Of a DNA stretch of 64,000 bases, positions 18,953 to 28,887 are shown piece by piece. Position 1 is the stretch's first letter. Every line of letters begins with the position of its first letter. A model generated the notes under the pieces. It was not told where the DNA came from, did not search any database, and saw nothing but the letters and a program-made list of their open reading frames with translations. Source of the stretch: Cytobacillus pseudoceanisediminis (GTDB lineage Bacteria; Bacillota; Bacilli; Bacillales; Cytobacillaceae); contig NZ_CP097349.1 in the NCBI RefSeq assembly GCF_023516215.1, positions 62,001 to 126,000 on the forward strand, written 5' to 3'. Both the position numbers and the translations under genes were made by a program.

Positions 18953-19081
18953 TGAGTTGATTGTAGCGGAGGGCACTTGACTCCTGCTCAGAGGAGAGGG
19001 AGCGGGAGACCCCGCAGGCGAAGCCGAGCAGGCTCTCGTTCCTCCCCGCGGAAAGCATGTGACTGTAGCGGAAATCAACGG
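18953..19081. repeat. Bacillaceae imperfect-palindrome repeat (~130 bp)
   Basis: Starts GTTGATTGTAGCGGA and ends GTAGCGGAAATCAAC, so its ends are inverted (GTTGATT/AATCAAC). The middle holds GCGGGAGACCCCGCAGGCG and AGCCGAGCAGGCTC. This matches a widespread intergenic repeat of Bacillaceae known from memory. It lies between the glycosyltransferase and the next gene and has no reading frame. Confidence 0.8.
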
Positions 19082-19143
19082 GTAAAATATGACAAACCTT
19101 TTATTAAAATTCTTAAAAAATATAAAGAAAAAGGTGCATGAAG

Positions 19144-19785
19144 ATGAATACATTAAATTGGATTCAATCTGATGTTTATGAAGAAATGGAGAAAGCGCCG
19201 ATCGGGAAATTGAAAATGATTCCGGGTTTATGGATAGACGGGAAAACTTACTGGATGGAGAATGGCAGTAATGAGATATTTCCTGATGAAAATATTTCTG
19301 TTCAAATTAAGACAGAAAAAATACATTCTAAAATTTCATATTTTAAAAGCTATATCACTAACCATGTGGACGAGCCCAGAAAGATTAAGCTCTTATTGCA
19401 GCACAGACATGAGTATTCTTCCCGTGAACATCTCTCCTTCATTTCTCCCGCAGAAAATGTCATCTTTCATTTGGCTGATTCCAAGCTGTTTTTGGTCAAT
19501 GGCCAGCTAAACGGCAAAAAAATGAAAGAGTGTACGATTCAGCCTTACTGGAACGTATACAGTGACCAAATTTGGAACTGCAGAAAGAAAGGGACTTTAA
19601 AGTATCATCCTATGGTCCAGGGAAATGCAATAAGCGTCTTCTCGCTTAATGCAGTATTCAATGGCAGAGGGACAATAGAAGGGGAATCATGGATTATTAA
19701 CGGGGTCAGCAAATCAGAAATCCTTCGGTATAACAACCTGCTGATAGGCAGGGTTAAAGAGGGCACTTTTAAAAAAACGTACTAG
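19144..19785 (+). CDS. Hypothetical protein downstream of the glycosyltransferase
   Basis: A 213-residue soluble protein with no signal peptide or membrane segment. It looks rich in beta strands and aromatic residues (GKTYWMENGSNEIF, QPYWNVYSDQIWNC), with a C-terminal WIINGVSKSEILRYNNLL. I do not recognise a family. ATG at 19144 is chosen because AAGGTG lies 7 nt upstream; the ATG at 19138 is too close. It may share a transcript with the DUF4912 and glycosyltransferase genes, although a repeat element lies between. A link to the same unknown glycan process is inference. Confidence 0.6.
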   Translation: MNTLNWIQSDVYEEMEKAPIGKLKMIPGLWIDGKTYWMENGSNEIFPDENISVQIKTEKIHSKISYFKSYITNHVDEPRKIKLLLQHRHEYSSREHLSFISPAENVIFHLADSKLFLVNGQLNGKKMKECTIQPYWNVYSDQIWNCRKKGTLKYHPMVQGNAISVFSLNAVFNGRGTIEGESWIINGVSKSEILRYNNLLIGRVKEGTFKKTY

Positions 19786-19835
19786 CATTTCGAATTAAAA
19801 AGTGATATTATAGAAAAGTCGTATGAACGAACTAG

Positions 19836-20041
<206 letters not shown>

Positions 20042-20127
20042 TTGACTTTTTTATGGGTATACTTCCCTTTTCTGGATAAATCATTGAGGGGATTTGCAGA
20101 TGTCATCTTCTGTTGGAGGGGTTTGGT

Positions 20128-20703
20128 ATGGAAATGGATAAAAAAGCGCTTAGAAAGCAAATGCTGGATAGAATGAAGGAATTGAGTAAGCCTGAGTATG
20201 AACAGCTATCATATGAAATTGCCCGCAGCCTTTACAGCAGTCCTTTATGGCTTCAGGCTAAAACGATAGGTATAACGGTTTCAAAGCCGCCTGAGGCGGA
20301 TACGTGGCAGATTATCAGAAAAGCATGGGAAGATGGAAAAAGGGTTGCTGTCCCGAAGTGCATTCCCCAAGCAAAGCAAATGGTGTTTCGTGAACTGAAA
20401 AGCTTCATGGAATTGGAGTCTGTGTACTATGGATTATGGGAGCCAAGTCCAGAAAAGACAGAAGAAGTTCTCAGTGAGGAAATCGAAACTTTAATCGTAC
20501 CTGGGCTGGCATACATGAAAAACGGCTTCCGCCTGGGGTTTGGGGGAGGCTATTATGATCGTTTTCTCGAGCAATATAAAGGAAGAGCCGTTTCACTGGC
20601 TTTTGAACTGCAGGTCATAAACGATTTTCCAGTGGAAAACCATGACAAGCCGGTGGAAATGATTATTACCGATCAGCGGGTCTGGGCATCCGGAAATGCT
20701 TGA
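20128..20703 (+). CDS. yqgN: 5-formyltetrahydrofolate cyclo-ligase
   Basis: A 191-residue cytosolic enzyme that uses ATP to convert 5-formyl-THF to 5,10-methenyl-THF, returning stored folate to the one-carbon pool. The signature near the C-terminus reads FRLGFGGGYYDRFL; the N-terminal KKALRKQML segment is typical. ATG 20128 lies six bases after GGAGGGG; an upstream in-frame ATG overlaps that site. It overlaps the DUF92 gene by 8 bp. Same place as yqgN in B. subtilis. Confidence 0.93.
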   Translation: MEMDKKALRKQMLDRMKELSKPEYEQLSYEIARSLYSSPLWLQAKTIGITVSKPPEADTWQIIRKAWEDGKRVAVPKCIPQAKQMVFRELKSFMELESVYYGLWEPSPEKTEEVLSEEIETLIVPGLAYMKNGFRLGFGGGYYDRFLEQYKGRAVSLAFELQVINDFPVENHDKPVEMIITDQRVWASGNA

Positions 20704-21482
20704 ATCTATTGTTATTTTTATTATTATATTAATCACGGCGCTTGCTGGATATTTTTTTCGATTACTGACCCTTTCAGGCAGTATAGCTGCATTCATTGTA
20801 GGTGCGGCAACAGGATGGGGATTTGGCTTTTACGGTCTCCTTGTGCTGGGGTTCTTTTTTGCGAGTTCCAGCTTTTGGTCAAAATTTAAAAGCCATAGAA
20901 AAGAGACATTCGAAAAAAGCATGCAAAAGGGTCAAGAAGGGATTGGCAGCAGGTGGCAGCAAATGGAGGAATTGCAGCTATTGCCAGCATAATCCATCTC
21001 CTGATACCATCACCGGTTTGGCTGATAGCATTTCTAATTGGCCTGGCCGCAGCGAACTCGGACACCTGGGCATCAGAAATTGGCTCATTAAGTCAAAAAC
21101 CTCCCATTTCGTTGAGGACCTGGAAGCCAGCAGAGACGGGAACTTCAGGTGCTGTCAGCATTCTGGGCACAATTGCAGCTTTGTCAGGTTCTTTTACAAT
21201 AGCACTTCTTTCATTCATGCTGTTCAGCGTTTCACTTTATGAGGTTATGCTGATTGGGATCTTTGGATTTGCGGGAAATCTGATTGATTCCATATTGGGG
21301 GCCTTTTTCAGGCTGAATACAAGTGCCTGGTGTGCAATGAAAGTGTTGAAAAAACCGAACATTGCGGGCAGCCGGCCTCATTGGTAAAAGGCAGGCGTTT
21401 TGCAGATAATGACTTTGTTAATTTTTGTTCAGGTTTAGCTTCTGCCTCGGTGGGAATTCTTCTATATATTCTATTGACATAG
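20696..21482 (+). pseudogene. DUF92 family membrane protein (frame broken twice)
   Basis: An integral membrane protein of the DUF92 family (TIGR00297), with about six hydrophobic segments. Two single-base additions give 262 residues. One is at the A4/G3 stretch 20925-20931 (restoring KGSRRDWQQVAANGG) and one is in the T5 run 21304-21308. The second restores a C-terminal cysteine pair (KCLVCNE..HCGQP) and a final helix ending GILLYILLT. It overlaps yqgN by 8 bp, so it is co-transcribed. Some relatives in plants and cyanobacteria act in isoprenoid or phytol phosphate handling; the role here is unknown. Confidence 0.8.
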
Positions 21483-21514
21483 AGGGACTGAGATGCTGCT
21501 GTTCCTTACCTTAA

Positions 21515-22476
<962 letters not shown>

Positions 22477-22568
22477 CCAGCTTGCATGGGCGGCGGATTT
22501 TATTTTGTTCTGAAGCATGGATAAAAATTATTTCCTCTTCTCACAATAAGGAAGAGGAGGGATTTTTA

Positions 22569-22769
22569 ATGTCTCGATTACTATCCATATTTATGATAGG
22601 GCTTGGTACTTATTTTGCCTATCATAACCGTTATCGATTGATTAATGTTATTTTTGGGAACGTCTTTTTGCGGAAACTGCTAGTCACTTCAGTAATGAGT
22701 TTTCCGCTTGTCCGCGACAGGATGATGAGCTCTGTTTTCTCTTCTGGGCAATCGGAAGGGCAGCAATAA
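22569..22769 (+). CDS. Small membrane protein (YqgO-like by position)
   Basis: A 66-residue protein with an N-terminal hydrophobic stretch (LLSIFMIGLGTYFAY) and a basic, serine-rich C-terminus. The ATG is preceded by AAGAGGAGGG. It occupies the yqgO slot between yqgN and the rhomboid gene, but I cannot confirm homology. Function unknown. Confidence 0.6.
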   Translation: MSRLLSIFMIGLGTYFAYHNRYRLINVIFGNVFLRKLLVTSVMSFPLVRDRMMSSVFSSGQSEGQQ

Positions 22770-22778
22770 TGTAAAGAA

Positions 22779-22829
22779 AGCTGCAGCGCCTCCCCCGACA
22801 CCTCAAGGGGGAGGCGCTGCAGCTAGACA
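22779..22829. repeat. Perfect 18-bp inverted repeat of the TGTCTAGC family
   Basis: The arms 22779-22796 and 22807-22824 are exact complements around a 10-nt loop. The right end reads as CTGTCTAGCTGCAGCGCCT on the reverse strand, the same head sequence as the copies at 5982 and 44727. It could form a very stable hairpin and act as terminator or insulator, but lacks a T-run. Confidence 0.75.
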
Positions 22830-22992
22830 GTTGTCAACATTCAGGATTTTATTTTTTTAGTAATTAGACCGTAATGGTCTTTTTATTTTGGATAAATATT
22901 TAGGTGCTTTTTCTTTTACAAAAGGTTTCTTTTTTGCCTATAGTTAAATAAAGTATTGTAATCATTGCAACATATAGAGAGTGGGGGAAGAA

Positions 22993-24513
22993 TTGGCCGT
23001 TCAAGAGGATTATTTATTTTGGAAACTTGCGGATTATTTCATATCTGATCAGGGGTACAGGATGATTCAGCTATCTGGTGATCAGGATGAATTATGGCTT
23101 GAAAAGATGGAGCATAAAACGATTAAGGCAATCAGGCTCTTAAAATATAATCTTGACTGGAGCAATTGGCTGCAGCGGGATATCGAAGTTACTGCCCAAA
23201 AAGCAGAATCTGTCAGGAAGCAGCTTGGCAAAAGGGAGATGCCGGTATTAAATATCTATGTCACTAAGTACCTGCCTGTAGATGACTATGAATTCCGCAT
23301 CACAGTCCCCTTCATGCCTGAAAATGCGAAAACCTCTGTCCAAACCCTAATCATTGAGTCCGGCAAACCGGATAGCCTTAGTGCGGTTGAGGCCATTTTT
23401 GAAAAACCGTTAACGTTTCTGTCCGGAAATTATACGGAAATGGATGTTGATGCACTGAAACATGCCGCTCTTTCTAAAGCAGTAAAAACAGCGAAGAAAG
23501 AAAAGGAAATGTTTAATTTTGGGAAGCCCTTCTTTACGTATATATTCATTTTTATTCAAGTTGCTGTTTTTTTAGTTTTGGAAGCAATGGGCGGGAGCAC
23601 AGATACATCGACTTTAATCAAGTATGGAGCTAAATTCAACCCATTAATTCTTGATGGAGAATGGTGGAGATTTTTGACCCCGATTGTTCTCCATATTGGG
23701 CTGCTGCATTTATTAATGAATACACTTGCCTTATTTTATCTAGGTTCGGCAGTAGAACGCGTGTATGGAAATTTAAGGTTCCTATTCATCTATTTGGCTG
23801 CAGGTTTTGGCGGGACATTAGCCAGTTTCATTTTTAGTCCTACCCTTTCAGCTGGGGCAAGCGGAGCTATTTTTGGCTGCTTCGGTGCACTTTTATATTT
23901 TGGGCTCATTTATCCAAGTCTTTTCTTCCGTACAATAGGATTTAATATAATTGTCGTATTGGGGATCAACCTTGCATTTGGGTTTACCATTCCAGGAATT
24001 GATAACGCAGGCCATATCGGCGGGCTGATTGGCGGATTTCTTGCTACTGGCATTGTGCATTTTCCCAAGAAGAAACGGCCATTGCTCCAGTTCCTGTTTT
24101 TAGCAGCATCATTCTGTCTGGCGGCTGGATTGTTGAAATATGGTTTCAATGAACCAGGAAGGCTTTTAAATGAACAGACTGCAATGGTGATGGCCCAGGA
24201 GCATATTAATGCTGAAGAGTATGAAAAGGCTCGTTCAATGCTTGCTGATTTTGTTAAGGAAGGGAATGCCTCTCCAGAAGCTTATTTTCTGTTATCATAT
24301 GCGGAAATAAAAGCGGGACAACTGGAAGAAGCAAAAGTGCATCTTCTCCATGTCGTTAAGGAAGAAGCCTCTTTCCACGAAGCACATTATAATCTGGCAC
24401 TGATCTATTTAGAAGAAGATAACACGGAAAAAGCAAGGCATCATGCTCAAAAAGCCGCTGGTCTTAAATCGGAACACGAAGAGTATCAAAAGCTATTAAA
24501 CCAAATAGAATAA
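22993..24513 (+). CDS. gluP: Rhomboid intramembrane serine protease GluP (YqgP)
   Basis: A polytopic membrane protease of about 506 residues. A cytosolic N-terminal domain (1-~170) precedes a rhomboid core with TPIVLHIGLLHLLMNT, GASGAIFG (nucleophile Ser290) and NAGHIGG (His341). The C-terminal ~110 residues are TPR repeats. In B. subtilis the homologue cleaves membrane proteins such as the magnesium transporter MgtE together with FtsH. The TTG at 22993 has GGGGGAAG just upstream; GTG at 22981 is the alternative. It ends at a hairpin terminator. Confidence 0.94.
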   Translation: MAVQEDYLFWKLADYFISDQGYRMIQLSGDQDELWLEKMEHKTIKAIRLLKYNLDWSNWLQRDIEVTAQKAESVRKQLGKREMPVLNIYVTKYLPVDDYEFRITVPFMPENAKTSVQTLIIESGKPDSLSAVEAIFEKPLTFLSGNYTEMDVDALKHAALSKAVKTAKKEKEMFNFGKPFFTYIFIFIQVAVFLVLEAMGGSTDTSTLIKYGAKFNPLILDGEWWRFLTPIVLHIGLLHLLMNTLALFYLGSAVERVYGNLRFLFIYLAAGFGGTLASFIFSPTLSAGASGAIFGCFGALLYFGLIYPSLFFRTIGFNIIVVLGINLAFGFTIPGIDNAGHIGGLIGGFLATGIVHFPKKKRPLLQFLFLAASFCLAAGLLKYGFNEPGRLLNEQTAMVMAQEHINAEEYEKARSMLADFVKEGNASPEAYFLLSYAEIKAGQLEEAKVHLLHVVKEEASFHEAHYNLALIYLEEDNTEKARHHAQKAAGLKSEHEEYQKLLNQIE

Positions 24514-24590
24514 AAAAACAGCTGATATTTTACTGAATTTTCAGCTTACTACCCGGGAAATAATATCTTCATTTCCGGTGAATTTTCATG

Positions 24591-24621
24591 AATCATGCCA
24601 ATCATTGGTATGATTTTTTTT
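24591..24621 (+). terminator. Probable terminator of gluP
   Basis: AATCATGCCAAT and ATTGGTATGATT arms (one G-U pair) are followed by a run of T residues. Confidence 0.7.
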
Positions 24622-24684
24622 GCATGTCTATGATGTTGAATAGTATGCAAGGAAAAGAATGGAACAGAATGCTGAGGTGGGATT

Positions 24685-26145
24685 TTGGAGAAAGTCAGAA
24701 GAGAGCCTGTAAAGGTTTCGCTGAAAGAAAATATAGAATATCTTAGAGATGCACTTGGAGTTGAAAAAAGCTTTGATGTGATTCAGCTGGATGTTGAATA
24801 TGCAGAAAGGGAAATGGCCCTATATCTTGTAGATGGCTTTGTAAAAGATGATATATTGCACTATCTGATGAAAATGCTTGCAGGATTGGATGCTGGTCAG
24901 CTGGAAGGGGATACGCTTTCCAGGTTAATAAAAACGTATATACCCTATGTTGAGGTTGAAACCACTGATGATCTGAATAAAGTTGTGGATATGGTGCTGG
25001 CTGGTCCAACTGCATTAGTCGTGGATGGTGTCGATGAAGTGATTCTCATTGATGCCCGTACATACCCTGTAAGAGGCCCACAGGAGCCTGATATCGAACG
25101 TGTTGTCCGCGGTTCAAGGGATGGTTTTGTCGAAACACTCGTCTTTAATACAGCCTTAACGAGGAGAAGAATTAGAGACCGGACACTCCGCATGGAATAT
25201 ATGCAGGTGGGCAGGCGGTCTAAAACAGATGTTGTTGTCAGTTATATTGAAGACATTGCAGATCCTGAAATGGTCCAAAAAGTTAAGGATTCTATTTCTA
25301 AGATTGACACTGATGGGTTGCCAATGGCTGAAAAATCAATAGAGGAATTCATTTCTGGCCGGCATTGGAATCCATATCCGATGGTAAGATATACCGAGAG
25401 GCCTGATACAGCAGCAACCCATCTTTATGAAGGGCATGTCTGCATCATCGTCGATGGTTCGCCCAGTGTGATCATTACACCGACAACCTTCTGGCATCAC
25501 CTGCAGCACGCTGAGGAATACCGGAATAAGCCCCTTGTAGGTGCATATTTGCGATTTGTCCGCTTTTTGGCTGTCTGGGCGTCCATTTTTCTTTTGCCTT
25601 TATGGTACTTATTTGCTATAGAGCCACAGCTGCTGCCTGATGCATTATCATATATCGGGCCGAATGAAACAGGACAGCTGCCATTAGTCATTCAGTTCCT
25701 TATGATAGAGCTCGGTTTGGATATGCTGAGGATGGCTGCAATCCATACTCCATCCGCACTGGCCACTGCACTCGGACTGGTGGCTGCCCTGATGATTGGC
25801 CAAGTAGCTGTTGAAGTTGGATTGTTCATTAATGAAGTAATTCTTTATTTAGCAATAGCAGCAATTGGAACTTTTTCAACACCAAGCTATGAAATGAGCC
25901 TGGCCAACAGGCTGATAAGAATCGCCCTGCTGATTGCAACAAGTATTTTCCATACTTATGGATATGTAGCTGGCATCATGCTGCTGATAATCATGCTGGC
26001 GAGAATGAAATCTTTTGGAGTGCCATACCTGTGGCCATTCATCCCTTTCAATCTGAGAGCATTCAGGGATGTATTGCTCAGATCGCCAATACCATTGAAG
26101 AACAGGCGGCCGCGTTTCCTGCATCCCAAAGATCCAGATCGCTAA
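24685..26145 (+). CDS. GerA-family spore germination protein, SpoVAF-like
   Basis: A 486-residue membrane protein of the GerA subunit family. The N-terminal ~290 residues are soluble, with conserved VVRGSRDGFVETL and NTALTRRRIRD. Four to five transmembrane segments follow, including MLRMAAIHTPSALATALGLV, then a basic tail. It resembles SpoVAF, which normally belongs to the spoVA operon; here it stands alone between gluP and yqgQ. The TTG start is preceded by GAGGTGG. Expected role: inner spore membrane, nutrient germination. No B or C germinant-receptor partner is adjacent. Confidence 0.85.
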   Translation: MEKVRREPVKVSLKENIEYLRDALGVEKSFDVIQLDVEYAEREMALYLVDGFVKDDILHYLMKMLAGLDAGQLEGDTLSRLIKTYIPYVEVETTDDLNKVVDMVLAGPTALVVDGVDEVILIDARTYPVRGPQEPDIERVVRGSRDGFVETLVFNTALTRRRIRDRTLRMEYMQVGRRSKTDVVVSYIEDIADPEMVQKVKDSISKIDTDGLPMAEKSIEEFISGRHWNPYPMVRYTERPDTAATHLYEGHVCIIVDGSPSVIITPTTFWHHLQHAEEYRNKPLVGAYLRFVRFLAVWASIFLLPLWYLFAIEPQLLPDALSYIGPNETGQLPLVIQFLMIELGLDMLRMAAIHTPSALATALGLVAALMIGQVAVEVGLFINEVILYLAIAAIGTFSTPSYEMSLANRLIRIALLIATSIFHTYGYVAGIMLLIIMLARMKSFGVPYLWPFIPFNLRAFRDVLLRSPIPLKNRRPRFLHPKDPDR

Positions 26146-26148
26146 ATG

Positions 26149-26193
26149 TAAAAAAATCCCTTACTGGCTGCTGTGCCAGGAAGGGATTTTTTA
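26149..26193 (+). terminator. Terminator of the SpoVAF-like gene
   Basis: AAAAAATCCCTT-x-CTGGC pairs with GCCAG-x-AAGGGATTTTTT around a small loop. A second hairpin (TGTCCATC 26229-26236 with GATGGACA 26245-26252) lies downstream and is unexplained. Confidence 0.88.
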
Positions 26194-26305
26194 CGTTAGT
26201 CCAGGAATCTTATTTATTTCCGGGAGCTTGTCCATCTTGAGAAGGATGGACATTTAGATTATACTTTATTGTGGTATAAACTTATCGATAAAGCAGAGGT
26301 ACAGA

Positions 26306-26506
26306 ATGAAAACCATTTATGATATACAGCAATTCCTGAAGAAATATGGGACAATTATCTACATAGGGAATCGTGAAGCTGACTTGGAGCTTATGGCTGC
26401 GGAATTAAAAGAGCTATATGATTCTCAGCTTATTGATGTGAAAGATTACCAGAGCAGCATCTTGATTTTACGGACTGAAATTCAGAATCTTAAAGAGAAA
26501 AAATAG
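26306..26506 (+). CDS. yqgQ: YqgQ family protein (DUF910)
   Basis: A 66-residue, mostly helical cytosolic protein of the YqgQ/DUF910 family (IYDIQQFLKKYG, DLELMAAELKELYD). It lies 19 bp before glcK, as in B. subtilis, so the two form an operon. A small helical fold is known for the family; the function is not. Confidence 0.9.
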   Translation: MKTIYDIQQFLKKYGTIIYIGNREADLELMAAELKELYDSQLIDVKDYQSSILILRTEIQNLKEKK

Positions 26507-26525
26507 ACAGAAAAGGTGATGGAGT

Positions 26526-27488
26526 TTGGCAGAGAAATGGCTGGTTGGGGTAGATTTAGGCGGAACAACTACAAAACTTGCTTTTATCAACTATTATGGG
26601 GAAATCATTCATAAATGGGAAATTCCCACTGACAATAGTGAAGAAGGAAAAAATATTACGATAAATATAGCTAAAGCCATCGATCATAAATTGGAGGAAC
26701 TGGATATAAGCAAGGATAAAATCATCGGCATTGGCATGGGGGCTCCAGGTCCTGTAAATCTTGCAACAGGTGTTGTATATAACACTGTTAATTTAGGCTG
26801 GAAAGATAATTACCCGCTGAAGGATTTGCTTGAAGTGGAAACATCGCTTCCAGTCATCATTGATAATGATGCTAACTGCGCTGCTCTGGGCGAAATGTGG
26901 AAGGGAGCCGGAAATGGCGCTAAAGATCTTGTATGTGTAACACTTGGCACAGGTGTCGGCGGCGGAGTAATTGCCAACGGAGATATTGTGCAGGGAGTCA
27001 GCGGAGCTGCAGGTGAAATTGGCCACATTACTTCCGTTCCTTTTGGCGGTGCTCAGTGCAATTGCGGAAAAGCGGGCTGCCTTGAAACAATAGCATCAGC
27101 TACAGGCATTGTCCGACAGGCTCTTGAAAACCTAAAATCGGGTGGAGAAGGGGTTCTTTCCAATTTATATAGGGAGAATGGGTTTATCACAGCAAAAGAT
27201 GTTTTCGATTCAGCAAGGAATGGGGATGAAGCATCTCTTCTGGTAGTCAATGAAACAGCTATGCACCTGGGACTGGCATTGGCAAATATAGCAAATACCT
27301 TGAATCCGGAAAAAATAGTATTAGGCGGAGGAGTATCCAAAGCAGGTGATGTCCTGCTGAAGCCTGTTATTGAAAACTTCGCTAAATTTGCGTTTCCAGG
27401 AGTGAAGGAATCCACCGTCATAGATATTGCCACATTGGGCAATGATGCCGGCGTAATTGGAGCAGCCTGGCTTGCTAAAAATAAATAA
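26526..27488 (+). CDS. glcK: Glucokinase GlcK (ROK family)
   Basis: Phosphorylates glucose to glucose 6-phosphate with ATP, in the cytosol. 320 residues. The phosphate-1 loop reads [13 protein letters not shown]. The ROK zinc site is [10 protein letters not shown], and [12 protein letters not shown] contains the catalytic aspartate. The TTG start follows AAAGGTGA. It is co-transcribed with yqgQ. Its terminator has been split by an IS3-family element just downstream. Confidence 0.96.
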   Translation: MAEKWLVGVDLGGTTTKLAFINYYGEIIHKWEIPTDNSEEGKNITINIAKAIDHKLEELDISKDKIIGIGMGAPGPVNLATGVVYNTVNLGWKDNYPLKDLLEVETSLPVIIDNDANCAALGEMWKGAGNGAKDLVCVTLGTGVGGGVIANGDIVQGVSGAAGEIGHITSVPFGGAQCNCGKAGCLETIASATGIVRQALENLKSGGEGVLSNLYRENGFITAKDVFDSARNGDEASLLVVNETAMHLGLALANIANTLNPEKIVLGGGVSKAGDVLLKPVIENFAKFAFPGVKESTVIDIATLGNDAGVIGAAWLAKNK

Positions 27489-27553
27489 ATAAATTGAAAA
27501 AAGCGCCTGATTGCGTGAACTGTGCCCCGATTTACGGACAGTTTAAAAAGCGC

Positions 27554-28405
27554 CTATGCGGCTAGTAAATGGCCCCGGTATTGCTCCGGGGTCATTTTAT
27601 TTAAGCCCCATTGATAACGATGCTGGTTATATTCCTCAATCACTCGATCCACTTCTTTTCTAACATCTCCTAAATTATCTAATGATTTATACTCTGCTAA
27701 ATCCTTAAAGTGCCCAAAGAAACTTTCCATTGGTGCGTTATCCCAACAGTTTCCCTTTCGGGACATCGATTGTATTAAGCCAAGTTCTTTTACTTTGCTT
27801 TGGAATTGGGGATGGGTATAGTGGAAACCTTGGTCAGAGTGCAGTATGGCTTTTGGATGAAAATGATCGCCAACAGCTTGTTTTAACTTTTTAAGCGTCT
27901 TATATACAATATCCATTTCTAACGAAGTGGATAGATGATAAGCGACAATTTCTTTGGTAGCTCCATCTTTTACGCAGGATAAGTATGCTTTTTGTCCCTT
28001 TCCGAAATAGAGATAAGTAATGTCAGTAAGCAGGACTTTTCCTGGTTCTTCTTGATTAAATTCTCGGTTAAGGAGGTTGGGACAAGATCGATGCTCATGG
28101 GTTGCCTTAGCCATTTTACGATAAGGATTGGCTTTCCTTACTTTTGTTACAAGATTATATTTTGCCATCAGACGCCTAATCTTTTTGTGGTTCATTACCG
28201 ATGAATAATCATTCTCCATAATCATTTTGATCTGGAGGACACCTACTTTTTCTTTTTTACTTATGAATATTTCTCGAATTAACTCTATATCCAATTGATC
28301 CTTCTCGTCACGTTGTGCCCGTAATTGTGCTGCCTTCAGCCAATCATAGTAGCCACTTCGACTTACGCCTGCCAGTTCACACAGGTAGGAAACAGATTTT
28401 TTCAA
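27554..28405 (-). CDS. IS3-family transposase OrfB (DDE catalytic part)
   Basis: The 283-residue catalytic half (integrase core). DDE residues lie in LLTDITYLYFG, LHSDQGFHYT and CWDNAPMESFFGHFK. An N-terminal HTH_21-like region precedes the core. It is normally made as an OrfAB fusion by -1 frameshifting at the A6G site; the open frame extends upstream of the first ATG into orfA, consistent with that. No frameshift or stop disrupts it, so the element may be active. Confidence 0.94.
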   Translation of the reverse strand: MKKSVSYLCELAGVSRSGYYDWLKAAQLRAQRDEKDQLDIELIREIFISKKEKVGVLQIKMIMENDYSSVMNHKKIRRLMAKYNLVTKVRKANPYRKMAKATHEHRSCPNLLNREFNQEEPGKVLLTDITYLYFGKGQKAYLSCVKDGATKEIVAYHLSTSLEMDIVYKTLKKLKQAVGDHFHPKAILHSDQGFHYTHPQFQSKVKELGLIQSMSRKGNCWDNAPMESFFGHFKDLAEYKSLDNLGDVRKEVDRVIEEYNQHRYQWGLNKMTPEQYRGHLLAA

Positions 28406-28455
28406 CTGATATGTTCTGATGGTTTTCTCAATTAAAGAAAACTTCTCAGCTGCCG

Positions 28456-28887
28456 TTAGAATCGTTTCTTCATCAACGCCTGCCTTTCTAGTTCTTCCAG
28501 CTTTTTTAAGAAGTCATTCTCTGCCTCAAGGAATTTAATCCTTGCCTCAGCCTTCCTTAGTTTCTCCTCAATGGAAAGTTGTTTAGAAGAAGGACGTCCA
28601 GTGCTCCCTTTACCTCGACGTTCCGTAAGGAAACCTTCCTCCCCGAACCTTTCGAATGTTTCTCTCCAACGCTTAAGACAACGTTTTGGCTGTTCCTTGC
28701 CAATCATCTCGAGATCAAAGCCTTGTTCAATAAAGATTTGCGATGGTGTTTTCCCACTTTTGTACTCCGCCACTGCTTTTATCTTAAATTCAGAACTATA
28801 GGAGATTGACCTCTCAGAAGCCCTCAAAACATTAGGATTCTTTTCAAGCTCTTTCATTTGGAATTCATTATAGATATTCTTACTCAT
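28456..28887 (-). CDS. IS3-family transposase OrfA
   Basis: A 143-residue DNA-binding protein of the element. A helix-turn-helix recognises the terminal repeats (FKIKAVAEYKSGKTPSQIF). A C-terminal leucine-zipper-like coiled coil follows (IEEKLRKAEARIKFLEAEND). Near its end the AAAAAAG heptamer (28501-28507 on the plus strand as CTTTTTT) allows a -1 ribosomal slip into orfB; the frames are offset by exactly -1. The unslipped product is the regulator. Confidence 0.92.
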   Translation of the reverse strand: MSKNIYNEFQMKELEKNPNVLRASERSISYSSEFKIKAVAEYKSGKTPSQIFIEQGFDLEMIGKEQPKRCLKRWRETFERFGEEGFLTERRGKGSTGRPSSKQLSIEEKLRKAEARIKFLEAENDFLKKLEELERQALMKKRF

